Shown piece after piece: positions 31,585 to 44,810 of a stretch of 64,000 nucleotides of DNA. The notes under the pieces are model-generated. The model did no database searches, was not told where the DNA came from, and saw nothing but the letters and a program-made list of their open reading frames with translations. The DNA is from Bolinopsis microptera (lineage: Eukaryota; Ctenophora; Tentaculata; Lobata; Bolinopsidae): positions 13,981,365-14,045,364 of the forward strand of contig NC_087082.1 of NCBI RefSeq assembly GCF_026151205.1, written 5' to 3'. Both the position numbers and the translations under genes were made by a program. How positions within the stretch are numbered: the first letter of the stretch is position 1; each line of letters starts with the position of its first letter.

Positions 31585-33280
31585 ACTTCTAAATGGACTT
31601 CTACATGGACTCATTATTCATTATTGGCTTACCAGATTTGCGACACTTGTCATATGTCACGTTTTAATTTCAAATAGTTTAACACCAAATGCTTCCTCCC
31701 AAGTCATGTGTGAAACGCCTTCACTCTTGTGCAAGTCCTTCCTGGAAATTGCTTGTTTGATATTTGTTGGCTTTGACATGGGCTATTTGTAGTATTAATC
31801 ATTGATTTGTATAGTACTGTCGTGAAACTTAAGTGTAAATTTGCATATGCCACCTTTGTGTGAGTGTTGTCAAAATTCACCTCTTGTATTACTGTATTGC
31901 CCGTTAAAAGACCAATTTCCAAGAAATTGCATTCAGTTCATTTTAAAATGATATCCAAATTATTATTGCCTTCAAACAAAGAGGACTCACTCTCCATTTG
32001 AAACATTTTGGTCTGGGTCACCTAGTTCAAAGATAAAGGTGGGCATGTTCGTTTTCAATGCGTTTCTGGTTGGGCATTTCATTCACCATTTTTTAAGAAC
32101 AGTGATTGTAGTGAGTTTTGTGGTTTTAGCAGGCAATTATCTCTGTTTGATGTTTGGTTTGCAATCATTTTATTTTTTTTAATTATTCAGATTTGCTTAT
32201 TGATGTTCTTGATTTGACAAGCCAGATGTTGTATTCAGTCGAGTTGTTTTTCTGCATCTAGGTAATAGTGTTAAGATATTAAATAACTTGTGTTCTATCT
32301 AGATCCTTTAACCGTATTCTGTAATTAAATATTAACTATTGCCTAGCTCATATGTTGTTTCTTACGTTCATTACCAAATTGTATCATCACAATGGCATTT
32401 TATTTTAAGTGGATGACCTCATCTTTAAAGTCATCATTATGTCATGGGTATTAGTCTTCAACCCAGCAGGATTGTTTAAAATTTCGACAGCTCCTTTGGA
32501 GTTGATCATAAATATTCCAGTCGTCTATTCTTAACTTTTTCAAATTCTGCAGTAGTTTTCAAATTCTGCAGTAGTTTTCAAATTCTGTAGTAGATTTACT
32601 AAAGCAACATGGCCTATGGGCTATGTTTCATGTGCAACAAGAAGCTTCCACTCCAGAGACCTCTTCCTGGGGCTTTTGGTTATCAGATTTTTTTGTTTAA
32701 ATTATCTTTGGTACTGCAACATCCTTGGACGATTTTACAGACAGTTAATTGTAAATAAAATATGTTAGGTTCTGTAATCCAGACAGAAGTTGCATTCTGC
32801 ATCACATTGTGCATCACTTTCACCTGATTAATTTGTCCTCCACTTTCAAGATTTTGTAGATATTTGACTTAACTTTCATTTGGTAAAAATATACAACCTT
32901 GTTGATTTAGACCTGTTTGATTTCTTATATTGAGTGTTGTAACGAAATAATATCACTAATAAATCATCCTCAAAGTCAATAGAAAGTATGTGGTGTGCAA
33001 CATATTAACTGGACTATTGTATAGTTATCCTTACTTAAGGGCCATAAACGCATTTGCAATGAAATTTACTATTGAATTTACACTTTCTAATTTTACCAAC
33101 TCAGATTCTTTTAAAACAGTTAATGACTATAATTTGCAATACTCCTAAAAGAACTTAAGGTTAAGTTTTCATTTATAGTTGATTGCATTTTCTGTTAAGT
33201 GCATCAACAAGACTTAGCATTAATAATACCTACTAACTCATCTTTAAAACATTCATTTTTGAATATTAAATATACTTCTA
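31585..33280. other. Gene-free AT-rich interval
   Basis: Contains one three-copy 20-bp tandem repeat (about 32538-32593, TTTTCAAATTCTGCAGTAG). Nothing else is visible. The end of this interval should carry the promoter of the gene at 33289. Confidence 0.45.
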
Positions 33281-33288
33281 TTCTAAGG

Positions 33289-33914
33289 ATGTTTTCGTTG
33301 CTATCGTTGTTGCTGTTGCTCGTGTCCGGAGTCTTTACAAGTAGGCTCAGAAGAATGGCCACAGACAGTTTTGATGCTTTCACAAAACCTCCTCCTGTAC
33401 CTCCACTACCACAACTAGACCCAGTCCCAGTCAGGTAAGCAAGTTCTGACATAGTTGTAATAATTGTGATAGCTTTCACAATATTGAATCGTATAGTAAT
33501 ATTTGATAAACTTCTGTATCATGACATATTGATTATTTCAGTGCTGAAAATGACACATTAGTGCCCGATTCCTCTCCAAAATACGAGATTGACCTAAGTA
33601 AAACACCGCTTGATCTACTCAGGGACTCGAATGTAGAGTCTCTCACTACAGAACCTTACATCTTCAATGATGACTTCCCCGAGAAAGAACAGACTGTAAC
33701 ACAAACAGACTGGTTCAACCCTTTTACACATACCCCTTGGGTGAACAAAGCGGGAAAATTCTATACCGTTGATATGGACAATGACACTGAAGACGATGAT
33801 GAAGATGATCAGATTAATAATGAGGCCCATAGTAGTAGTAGTAGTTACAGTATTTTCAGAATCAGCAGGACTTCTTTAGCGGTAATGGTGGTGGTTTGCC
33901 CGGTGTTTTTATAG
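33289..33914 (+). CDS. Secreted or GPI-anchored acidic protein, two exons
   Basis: Exon 1 is 33289-33434 (donor CAG|GTAAGC). Exon 2 is 33542-33914 (acceptor TTATTTCAG). The phase matches, giving 172 residues. The ATG at 33289 is chosen because it places the hydrophobic signal MFSLLSLLLLLVSGVF at the N-terminus. A Pro-rich stretch (PPPVPPLPQLDPVPV) follows, then a segment with PKYEIDLSKTPLDLL and TDWFNPFTHTPWVNKAGKFY, an acidic run (DNDTEDDDEDD) and a Ser run. It ends in about 17 hydrophobic residues, as in a GPI-anchor signal. I do not recognise the family. A surface or extracellular location is inferred from both ends. AATAAA-like signals lie downstream near 34057. Confidence 0.7.
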
Positions 33915-34660
33915 TAGGAACGTGGTTTAATCATTTCAATCATCTTGATTGTTTTAAAAGTTTAATTACATTTTGGTTTGTAAATTATTTTGTGAAGAAG
34001 TTATGTTAGGATTTGTTCAGCCGGATTGATGATTTTTGCACAAGTCGTCTTTAACATAATAAATTCCCACCTGGTTAGGTTTTAAATAATTCCTACTGGA
34101 TGGTTTTTGAAGGGATATAAGGTTTATTTTAGGTGTTAACTATTTGTTGTGAAATAAGGTACTATATTTTAGCCTTATCACGACATCTGCGATAACGGTA
34201 GATTTAATGAGCCCCTCGTGGACAGCACACATGGTTTTTGTGCCTGTTTGTATTCTGCATGTTGACCATATTTTACTTTTGAATAGAAATGGCTGAAGAG
34301 CGATTTCTAAATACAAATATACAGCATAAGTTATGCCTGATTTTCTTCAGAGATTCCAAGCATAACGATATAATATATATATCCGGAGAATCTGTTTTCT
34401 TAACTAAGCTGACCTGAAGATTTTTTCCCTTGTTTTTAGTAACAAGTCACAATTTACAGCTTGAATAACGGAGCTAGATTTTCAAGATAAAAAAGAAGAT
34501 CGATTATGTGTGATGTCTTTTTCTTTTGTAAAGTTCGTTTTTATTTATAACATGTTTGAGCACACGCTTGGAACATGTGCACCCATCGTATTGTGAGAAA
34601 TTATTTAATTTATGATTCTTTTATTTATATAATGAGTTTTCATTGGTTCGTCTTTTAAAC
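33915..34660. other. 3' flank and spacer
   Basis: AT-rich, probably the 3' UTR of the preceding gene followed by spacer. No other feature is visible. Confidence 0.4.
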
Positions 34661-34667
34661 AAAATAT

Positions 34668-35017
34668 ATGCGAACTCTGCGCCGGGTCCTTGGAGAGTGT
34701 CACCGCGAATCACAAAGGTCAAGAAGGAAATACTTCCTTTCTCCTGTCCCACATCTATCTTTGAGGTAAGCAATTTATCATATTGTTCATGTCCCATTTT
34801 ACATTCTATGATTGCTAATATTTTGATAATTTTCTTAATATTACATATTTCCTTTTACAGATCAGTTAAACAAGTAGTAGTTAAAGTAGTGATAATCGTT
34901 ATCACTACTTGTTATGTCACAGTGCTGCCCATTCTGCCAGCTTGTGCTCGATTAACAAACATAGCACAGAATAATTCGCAGTTACTTGTCCAGCCAACAG
35001 GTTTTCTTGATCAATAA
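34668..35017 (+). CDS. Possible two-exon small single-pass membrane protein
   Basis: Exon 1 is 34668-34765 (donor GAG|GTAAGC) and exon 2 is 34861-35017 (acceptor CCTTTTACAG). The phase matches and gives 84 residues. A very basic N-terminus (RRVLGECHRESQRSRRKY) is followed by a hydrophobic helix, VVVKVVIIVITTCYVTVLPI, and a short tail ending LDQ and TAA. The arrangement recalls loop 3 plus TM6 of a GPCR, so it could be an exon pair from a larger receptor rather than a complete gene. Both splice sites are good; the reading frame has no other support. Confidence 0.35.
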
Positions 35018-37160
35018 TCACTTTAGTAATTGACCTCTAATCCCCCCAAATTGAGCTAAATTCTTCCCATATATATATTGTAACATTGACTCAACTCACC
35101 TAATCTATACTGGTGTCACGTGGTCCCTGTCACGTGACTGTTGAAGGAGCTAGTTTGTTGTTAGCTGTTGACACGATAACTCCTTCTTCTTTCCTCTGTC
35201 TAGTTTGAAGGTCTAGACCACCTGGTCTGATGATAGGTCAACTTGCTGGGAACTGGAACAACTGCACAAGCTCCCCTTTTTTGAAAGTGTGAGAAATCCT
35301 GGTAATTTTATTGGCAATTACGGTATTACTGTAGAATTTTAGCCTTTAGGTCGGTTAAACGATGGCAAATTCATTGTAACTTGTTATCTCATCGAGGAAG
35401 TTGAAATACTGAAACAAGACATTATAGATGAGTGATGTAATATGTGCTCCCCAGCCTGTCACCCAACTCGATACTTAATGTATTTGTGTGGGATCATGTC
35501 AAATACTCAGCTCATCATAGTCTACATCTCACCTGACTCCACCTAAACCAGCTTCAGCAGTGCGATTCAGCAAGTCTTATCTCATTTGGGTCACGGCTTC
35601 GGTACTAATGTCTATACATCATTACAACCCTTACAAGTGGGCATTATCTTTGAATGTAGATGCAACATTTCCAGACAACATACACAATTAAACAATCTTA
35701 GAATCTTTGCATCTAATGGCGACCTTTACATCTCACCAAATCTAATGGCGACCTTTACATCTCCCAGAACGTTTTGAGGTGTCGAGTGTAACTAATGAGA
35801 TCGGGATCTGATCAGAGATACTGAATGAGGGGCCTAATTACTTGATTGAGACCTCTAACTGCCCCTCAAATAGGTCTTCTTAACAGTATGTGAGTCTGAT
35901 TAAGTAGCATTTAATGGGAGATAAAGAATAGGGTCTGTCTGAATTTAATTATTAACCCTGTTAAATGTTAATCTGTCAAAGATGAAAGGGTACTTTTAGT
36001 TTGAGTATTTGAGTATTCACCGTCACTCAGGGAGTATGTGAATTGAATTTTAGTTCTACTGAGGAGGAGTCTTCTGTGATATGTCTTAAGAGAGGGTTCA
36101 GCCTACCTGGTTATTTATAATATTTCTAAAGGGTTTATTCTATCTTTTTTAAGTCATACAGTCACCCGTAATTGTGAACGTTGGTTTGATTGACTGCTCT
36201 GAAGAAAGTAAAACGTGTCAACTAAACCTCCTCCTGACATAAACCAGCCTCCTCATGCGTAGTGAAAGTGTCACACTCAGCAAGCTAGAGTAAAGTCAGA
36301 TCTTTTTAAAGATCGCTACACGTTTACACTTACACACTGCATCTTCCATGCTCTGATCTGAAGTAAGCTGATACAGTCAAATAAAGTGGGGGCAACACAA
36401 ACACACACAGTCACACACTTACCATTCCGCCTTCTCCCCGTGCCGCCCTTCACACCAGCCTTACTTTATATAAGTACTATACTTCACTACAAACACCATT
36501 ATATAGCATAATATATTCTATTAATAATAAGAAGCCCTGAACCCAGCACCGTCCCCACTGCATTCCTGCCCACGTGCAAACCACGTGTAAACCACGCGAC
36601 CCCCGCTTCTCCAATGTAAATCTCCCATTTTACAGCTCCCTAGATTGATTAGTAAACATATAATGTGGCCCTTGCCAATATAATATGTATGCTTGTCATG
36701 TCTCGGTTGTGATTGGCCCGTGGTTGTGATAGGTGGTTGAAGGTGAGCTGTGATTGGGTGGTGGTTGTCACGTGATATCAATACAGAGCTGTGATAGGAC
36801 AGTCTCCTGTTTATGCTCGCTGCATGTTCATTTAGTATATCGTTGGTGGCAACATTACTTATAAAATGTATGTTACGTGCAATAAGAAAGTACAACTTTA
36901 TACTCTGATTGATGGTTCAACTAATTAACTTGTAAAATCCTGCTTCAACAAATCATTCAATGGTGTATGTACTTGAATTAAGGTACTTGAATTGAGTGCT
37001 GAATAAAATGCCGCATATATTAAGATCTAATACAATATGATAATGTGATGAGCTATCCTATCTTTGCAGCTTGTAAGTTAGCTTATCCTCATTAATCTAA
37101 CGTAGTAACCAACAAATCCAGCATATCTGTGACTCTGCAACCTCGGGTCCACGATATACT
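35018..37160. other. Intergenic interval
   Basis: No convincing coding segment. There are two CACGTG sites at 35108-35128, a 27-bp direct duplication (TCTAATGGCGACCTTTACAT) at about 35711-35762, and a CACGTG pair at about 36552-36575 followed by another at 36771. Confidence 0.4.
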
Positions 37161-37171
37161 GATCAGCAGGC

Positions 37172-37485
37172 CGATCCAGGAGTACTTATTAAGGAGTATT
37201 ATTAAGGAGTACTTATTAAGGAGTATTATTCAGGAGTATTATTCTGGAGTACTTATTAAGGAGTACTTATTAAGGAGTATTATTAAGGAGTATTATTCTG
37301 GAGTACTTATTAAGGAGTACTTATTAAGGAGTATTATTCAGGAGTATTATTCTGGAGTACTTATTAAGGAGTACTTATTAAGGAGTATTATTCAGGAGTA
37401 TTATTCAGGAGTATTATTCAGGAGTACTTATTCAGGAGTATTATTCAGGAGTATTATTAATGAGTATTATTAAGGAGTATTACCT
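37172..37485 (+). repeat. GGAGTATTATTAA-type minisatellite
   Basis: About 22 irregular units of 12-15 bases (AAGGAGTACTTATT, CAGGAGTATTATT, CTGGAGTACTT) with a partly regular order. The 114-residue open frame through it is a by-product. Confidence 0.9.
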
Positions 37486-37489
37486 GGAG

Positions 37490-39120
37490 GCTAACAATTG
37501 CTAGAACGGATAATGGCCTCAGTAGCACGAGTATTAGCTGAGAGTACAGTTGAAAGCAAGCTCCCCTCCCACTTGATAACATACTTCCTGTTACCAAAGT
37601 AACGATAATTAAAGTAAGCAGATCCCTGAGTAGAAACCAAACAGCTGCTAATTGGCCAACTAATTGGCATCGGCTTGTTAATTGGTATTCTCCTCCTTAA
37701 TTGGTACTCTCCTCCTTCTAATGGGTGTTAAGCGTGTAGTAACTAGTAGTACTCTGTGTATTGGTGCTAGAGGAAAAGGTGGAGCATTTGCACGTTGTAT
37801 AGAATCAGTAAATCAGTTATAATAACTGATAATGAAAATACAGATGATAATAATAACACAGTGGTACTTGTAGGGAAGAGGAGATAAGTGTAGGCTTTAT
37901 CCCTGTCTGAAGGTGAAGCTACAAAATGCTGATTGTTGGACCTGTTAAATCAGGTTTGGTCTGGTTGATACCATTAAAGAGAGCTGGAAGAGTTAAAGAT
38001 TGTCTACAATTTTAGTATTGACCAATTATCAACCCCTCTATTTCAGCCTCTATTCCTCCATTTCATTGTCTCTTGTCTCATTCCCCAGTACACAATAGCT
38101 TCTTGTTAACACCGGAACTGATATCGGTATAAGAAGTGACACTACCGTCTACAAATACCGTCTACTTGCTGTTTAGCTACGCACTTTATCACCAGTTTAC
38201 TGGTAACCATTGCCAGTAAACTGGTAAGCCAGTCATCCACTGCCAGTTATTTGGAGGCCCGTACAAGTGATGCATTTGGAGAGGTGGGTCAAGGTGACAG
38301 TTTAAATTAGTTATAAGTATTGTTCTCTACTGCAGTCATATGGTATCCTGGTCATTCATCAGGGGAGCAGAGCAGTACGTTATAATACGTTATAATAGTA
38401 CGTTTTATACTGTAAAACTGAAGTGATTTCAGAATTGGAACCATCTGAGTTGGTATCTAGTGGATTTGTGGCAACACCCAATTTTCACCATTAGTAGTCC
38501 AGACTTTCAGGATATAGAGGGGGAAGCTAGAAATTGAATCATCAGATTCATGCCGTGAATTCATATCCGGAAAATTTGCAAAAAGTTCGTCAGTAAATTT
38601 GACCGTGGACTGGATGTTTACAGTTATTTTGTTGGCAGTGTGAAGCAGTGGTCAGTCGACGAAGTGACAGCCAGTAAGAAAATTATTTGTACACGTGCTT
38701 TGTTGTCATAAATAGTGTATTGTCACTGAAAACATGTCAAAAATGACATTTATGTCCCATAGAAATACTATAACTAGTGTTGTGCAAAGTAAATGAGCAA
38801 AATAATACTGCTTTATATTCCTTCCTTGGAGACTTAATGTGAATTTAATTATGTTTTCATTTAGACAATCAATTACCGCTGTTAATTGCACAGAACTCAA
38901 TTAACAATCCAACAGATGTTACAATATTTTACTTTTTCTACTTTGTCTACCAGTATTTCCTTCTCGTCTTCACTTAATATGTGCTAAAAACCCTCTGTTA
39001 CTAGGATTCTTTGTCCTTCAGATGTCTTCAATATAGTTGCACTTGGAGTGAAAGTAGATTTACAAGTTATTACATTACTATTACATTGTACATTACAAGT
39101 TCTGCGCAGATCACCAGCCA
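37490..39120. other. Intergenic interval
   Basis: AT-rich. A short inverted pair lies around 38205-38235 (CCAGTTTACTGGTAA repeats). No gene is supported. Confidence 0.4.
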
Positions 39121-39128
39121 AGGGACCA

Positions 39129-39136
39129 TATAAAAA
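39129..39136 (+). promoter_or_regulatory. TATA box
   Basis: TATAAAAA lies 84 bases before the start codon of the secreted protein gene, leaving room for a transcription start near 39160 and a 5' UTR of about 50 bases. A strong TATA fits a highly or cell-type-specifically expressed secreted product (inference). Confidence 0.6.
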
Positions 39137-39212
39137 GGGGACTTTGGATCGCAACTCCATTATCATTAGTTTGCACTTCAAGACCTAATCCTCTGACCTC
39201 TCTCCTGTGGAA

Positions 39213-39605
39213 ATGAACCTGACCCTCCTTCTCCTCCTCAAAACCCTGCTCCTAACAGTGCACTCCATCCCCAAGATCCTGCGGACCCCGGAAAAGAACA
39301 GCAGTGTCCCTCCTTGTGCCCTAACATGTGGGGGAGGAGGCCCTACCGTCTGGAAAATGTCCCGCTACCACCGTGGCAGAGCCTGGGTAACAGCTGATAT
39401 CTCAAAGTGTGGGTTTGTGAGCCCCCCTGTGGTGACTGCTACCATTATAGGCAAGAACAGAAACTATCTCCCTCCCTCTGTAGGTGTTACTGAGGTGGAA
39501 AAGGATAAGTTCGAGGCATACGTGTTGGGGAGTAACGCTATGTCTGGTGAAGTTAACCGGAGATCGCTCCAGTTACACTGGATTGCTCTTGGATACATTT
39601 GCTGA
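39213..39605 (+). CDS. Small secreted protein with an H-type-lectin-like domain
   Basis: An intronless frame of 130 residues from the ATG at 39213 (upstream in-frame GTG rejected). A signal peptide (MNLTLLLLLKTLLLTVHS) is followed by a short linker with CALTCGGGG. A single domain then contains RAWVTADISKCGFVSPPVVT, a central G-K-N-R-N-Y, KFEAYVLG and the ending LHWIALGYIC. The order W...D(V/I)SxCGF...PxV...F...W-x-A-x-G recalls the compact H-type lectin / extracellular sandwich domains repeated in marine invertebrate and protist surface proteins. Four Cys residues could form two disulfides. A TATA box precedes it, and ATTAAA (about 39641), a possible poly-A signal, follows. Intact, no lesions. 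Function as a lectin or venom/mucus component is unproven. Confidence 0.7.
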   Translation: MNLTLLLLLKTLLLTVHSIPKILRTPEKNSSVPPCALTCGGGGPTVWKMSRYHRGRAWVTADISKCGFVSPPVVTATIIGKNRNYLPPSVGVTEVEKDKFEAYVLGSNAMSGEVNRRSLQLHWIALGYIC

Positions 39606-39659
39606 GCTGGGGTTATGGACTGGTGATGTGGTGCATTCTCATTAAAACGCCTGATTGGT

Positions 39660-40105
39660 TAATCTATATTTCATTTTTACTTTTTAAATGCTGTATTTAT
39701 TAATATTATGTCGATACGCTTCCTTTATTTCGTTTCTGGACTGTAATACAGACTAAACTATAGACAAATTTCATCTCCATGAAGCATAATGACTTCATTA
39801 CGGCTTTTATCAGCTTGTACAGCGGGAATTTCAGACCAGCACTGTAACTATGAAGCGTCTATGAGCTAAGCAGAGAACTCCACAAAGTAACAATTTCCTT
39901 CTATTTTAGTTTATCTCTCCCTAAACACAGCTGCAGCCTCAAGATACCAATATTGCAACATAGCTGATATTACTATATTTGTAGACATGTTGCAACCTAT
40001 CGACAGATTGACCAATTATCTAACCAGTGTTATATGTCGGCCTTTTTGTCTGTCAACTCTCAACTCTCCCCACACTCTTGATGTCTGATTACATATTAAT
40101 ATTAC

Positions 40106-40143
<38 letters not shown>

Positions 40144-43100
40144 TATATTAAACCAGGTCAGTAGCATTGTAAGAGTTCGTTACACTCGTCCTGAAAGCAT
40201 GATTCAGGTGGTGGTAGTGGTGGCGACCAGTGCAACAATGTTGGCTGGTTGTGTTGTGTTGCGCTGTACCAGTGAGACGCGTGGCTGCGTGTCAAGGAGT
40301 GTCAGGTGCACCGTGGTTACGCGCCGTGGTTACGCGCCGTGGTTACCTAGCTACACGTGCTGGTTTGGGAGGTTCTGTCGTCATGGTAACCTACTGTCGT
40401 CATGGTATTATACTACTCCCTGCTTGGATCTGTAGCAAGAATTACTGGAGCAGTAACTTTACTCATCATCTAACAAATTGTTTGAACATTCCATTATACC
40501 AGACATTTTTCTTAACTGTCGACAAAATCGTATCATGACTCACAACATCCTAAATTCATTTACTACATTTTAAGGTAGGTAGCAGAACATATTATTAAAT
40601 TAGTCTATGCCCTAAACAGAAACCTCCTGAAACCATTGTTTACTGTAACGGTGATAATACCCGGCTATTAGCTCAAACCAAAGAGATATCATCCGGTCAC
40701 ATGTTTCTACCTGTATCTGGGTCAGATCAATAATTTAGTGTGATATGAGAAACCTTGATGTGGAGGGGAATGTCGGCAGGGGTAGGCAAATGTCTGCCAC
40801 AACGTCCAAATCTTACTGATAAGGGTGAGAATTTTACCTGGAGAACTTGCCAGGTTTACTTTTCAAGGTACAGGCTTCACAAGCTATGAAGTATAATATA
40901 TCATGGTAGTCTGGGTCGGGTTTGATCATCCTGTTGAATGAGTTGAAATGAACTGATCTTGTCTATCTAGAACCACAATTCTAGTGGACACAGTATCAGT
41001 TTTCTAGTCACAGTGGCCGGCTAACCTTCTGGTCCTAATTATAAAATCAGGAATCGTTTCTAGTAGACAACGTTCTAGGGTTTCCTCTTTACTCTGTTCA
41101 ATAATGTACCATCTTCACAGTCGTGTGCTGTGAAATACAGTGTGTTTACTTGACATTTGAACTGTGCTGTGAAATAAAATAAATCGTACTGGCACCACCT
41201 TGGTGGTCTGGTTGAAATATGATCACACGAAACATAATAATATTATGGTATTTTAGACATGTGTGTGAGGTGCCGGGGAGTTCTTTTGATTATATGAGCA
41301 TCACGAAACTTTAAAACGATAATGTCGAACGATGTTAACTATTGCCATAATCGCTGGGTGTATTTTGATAGAAATTAGGCCCCAGCCTGGCCTCAAATAG
41401 GACGCGAAGGTATCTGATACTTTGTAATATTCTAGGTTTAACAGCTAGTTGGTTATCAGTATTCTAATTAAATTGGGGTTATTTGATTTGCACTCGCCTT
41501 GAGCGACTGATAAATTATTCGCTCGAATAAGCTTCGTACGTGCTTCATATCATATTCACATCATGTTCATATTTAGTTGAATCGACAAACTGTCAGAAAG
41601 TTCAATCTACTTGTCACATGAATGATATCATCATGAAATATAAACCTCTTTTACCACCACTCCACCGCAAAACTCTCCGTTAAAAATAAATGTCAGGTTC
41701 AACTAACCTGGGAATAATACCGGTAATCCGGTATAATTTGGCCTGGTCCCTGCTCCTAAATCTTCCTTTGTGATGATTAAAAGAGATCCTAAGTTGCTCC
41801 CTGCCAGCTCCCCAGAGTCCTACATTGTTCACGTGATTCTGAGCCTGCCCACGTGACTTTTAACCTGTCAGGGGTTGGACCGCTAGGGTCAGGACCAATC
41901 ATGCAGAATTAGGAGCAGAGAGGACCTTAATTTTAAAGGATTTTTACAGTTTGTATAAGATGATAATTATGTGGCAGACTATTTGATGTTAGCAGTTGAT
42001 ATGTGAGTGGAGGAGTAGGGCGATGCGGGAGACTTGGTGGCGTCCGGACGGTCCGATACACTACACGTTACAGTTAAAACACCATCATCATTATTATTAT
42101 TACTAAACATGTGTTATGTCATGTAGATTAAATGTTATGTTGTGTAATGTAATGTTATGTAGACGTGATAGTTAGCTGGGATTGGTGGAGTTTTGACAAA
42201 GGAACTGTGTTGAGTTGATCACGTGGGAGTGGAGGAGTTGTTGTAAATATTGCGGAGGTTTGGAGCAGCTTGATTTTCACGAGCATTGCACAAACATCCC
42301 TTCTACTTTCTGTCTTGTTGGTGTTGACATTCGGCTGTGAACTACAATTTAGAGAACAGAACTGTCTGTAATATTATGAAATATTAGCGGATAATTCGTA
42401 AATTTTTAAATAATTTTGACAAAAATCAAGACTGGTGGTCATTTCGGAAAAAACTTAAGACAGTAGCACATTTCCTTTATATATTATCTGTCTCGGCACG
42501 GGTGTCACAAAGTGTGAACTAAATCAGAACGGAGGAAATCCCCCCTCTCTCCATTTTCCTGAGTGACACGAAATTCATTCACCCAGGAAGTATTGAATTT
42601 CCGAGATACGGGATGATAAATAACATTCATTATCTTATTTATCCTATCTTGATGTGAATGTGCCCATTGTTCTGCCCCCTTATACATGATGTAATGGTAT
42701 GATGACGATATGTAACGTACCTGCCATTATTGGGCTGGGTTCAACATTTCCACAACTTGCAGTGAAATGACCGTAAGTAGCTATTTTAAACTTTGAGACA
42801 TGATATTTCATAAGTATGGGATATTTTGGGAGCTGTGAGGTTGTGAGAGTGTAAAGTGTAAACAGCCGTTGTAAGTGTAAATTAGTTCGCTGTTGAAGTT
42901 ACAGTTAGGAGAGACACAGCTTTTGAGGATATCAAAACTTGACCAATGACCTTTAGCCCTGTGCGTAACGGTGGACTTTATTCTCACTGCTCAGATTCAA
43001 ATTTGGCTCGCTTCCCTGACTTCATGCATGTTTCATCATTCACCAATTTGAGTAAAACAGATCGCTCCAAAATAACTTGCTGTGATCTCAGAATGTAGAA

Positions 43101-44800
43101 CTCAAAGTCAAATTTGTATGTCACGTGAGGATGATTTGATAGAAAAACTCTATTTTCTTCAAGTTGTTAATGATGGACCAATACTAAAATCCCTCCCTTC
43201 TAAAATAATATGACCTAGCAGACTTGTTAAAAGGCTCCAGACGGAACTATTTTAGTGCACTGCATAACAGCTCGCACTAAAATATCAAAATAGGGACTAT
43301 AACTCCCGACACAACTACTACCACCAATTAGGCAATTACAGGTCGCATTCTTGTAATATTTGAACTGTAAATAAACCATTACTGAGAGCTTGTATTTCGA
43401 GACAATATAACGTGCCAGTGTACTATCGTTAGCCAGTAAATACTGTAGTAGTCTCCACTGTAGTATTCATTGTAACAGAGTATAGTATATATACACCCCC
43501 TCATTGTAATGACCCCTCTCCCCCCGCTGCTCCCCTCTCTGCTCCCCATTTCTCCATGTCAATACTTTATATTCCCATCTCCCCCACTCTATATTATAAA
43601 TATTCTATTAAACTTGCACCCTCCAGCAGCTGATTTTCCTCTGAACTGCGACCCAGCAAAGTGGCATGCCTTTAGATCTCTGATTGGTTAATCCCGCCCA
43701 CGTGACAAGCTGTCCCCATCCTAATTGGTTGCTAGGTGACACGAGATCATGCTGACGAGTCAGGAAAACGGGGGTTTTCCAGTTTAACAGTGGTGTAATG
43801 CGCCCCATTAAGACTTGGTCAGACATCGTATTAAATGTAGGCAAAAATTCGGTCAATTTTAATGGTTATTTGGGATTTCCCTTGTCTTTCATTCAAGAAA
43901 TACAAATCCTGTTGAGGATTGTGTTAAACAGCGAACGGTATCTCCAAAGATGGAATCATTGAAAATTCCTGTTAATTTTGCTGTTAATAATAATATTGTA
44001 GACTGAAAACAGAAAATAATGTGTCCAATCAGAGGATAGATAGAATTCCTAGCTAAGGTAATAGGTTAAATTACTAGATTATTATAGTAGTGCTCCTACA
44101 CAGAAATCCACAAAAATAGCTCCAGAAAATACCTGGATCTCCCCGAAATAATAGTCTAAATAAACAGGTAGCTCGTCACATCTGACAAGTTTTTAAAATT
44201 TACTGTAACCACCAAAATGAACACGACCATGTCAAATTATTAAATGACACTCACCCTGACAAGCTTCTCTCGCATTGCTACATTCCTGTCACAGTGACCT
44301 CAACATTATAATATTAGTAATGTTCTAAATGTTCTAACGATGAAGCATGGTCTACAAACACACAGTGTATAATTACACACCACAACCCTGTGGTGGTAGT
44401 TCCTATAACACACCCTACACACACACCTGACAGTTGACATAGGGCACATGTCAATAAGGGGACACCATGTTTAACAGGGCCGTTAGTGTGTAGGGAGGCA
44501 ACACACCCTCCTAAAGGCAGCAGCAGCAGCTTGGCAGGTCAATTAGTTCACCCCACTACTCTGAATACCACAAGAACTGGTTGATTGGGCCCAATTGACA
44601 CCCACTTTAGACCTGTTAACCGCATTGCTTTGTTAACTCTGTACTTGTAAAGTAATCTCGTTAAATGCCCAATCAATTTCCAATCAAGAAGTAATGGACT
44701 ACTAGCGGTATGTATAAGGGCATTGAGAGGGAGGCAAACTGTTTGATATCTTGAGATAGTCCACTGTCTTCCTACAAGTTAATAGGAGAACCAAACAGGG
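39660..44800. other. Long intergenic interval
   Basis: Five kilobases of AT-rich DNA with no supportable gene. It contains a GA microsatellite (40106-40142), a short GCCGTGGTTACGC repeat near 40310-40350, and CACGTG sites near 41828, 41848, 42219, 43123 and 43698. Short ORFs here (for example 40199-40435) look random. Confidence 0.45.
40106..40142 (+). repeat. (GA)n microsatellite
   Basis: About 18 GA units with one interruption. Confidence 0.9.
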
Positions 44801-44810
44801 CTTCTCACTC

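Noticed and set aside
37129-37473. 114-residue ORF (LLRSIIKEYYSGV repeats)
   Set aside because: Reading of the GGAGTATTATT minisatellite.
40199-40538. Overlapping Val- and Cys-rich + ORFs
   Set aside because: No signal, domain or splice support; they look random around a GCCGTGGTTACGC repeat.
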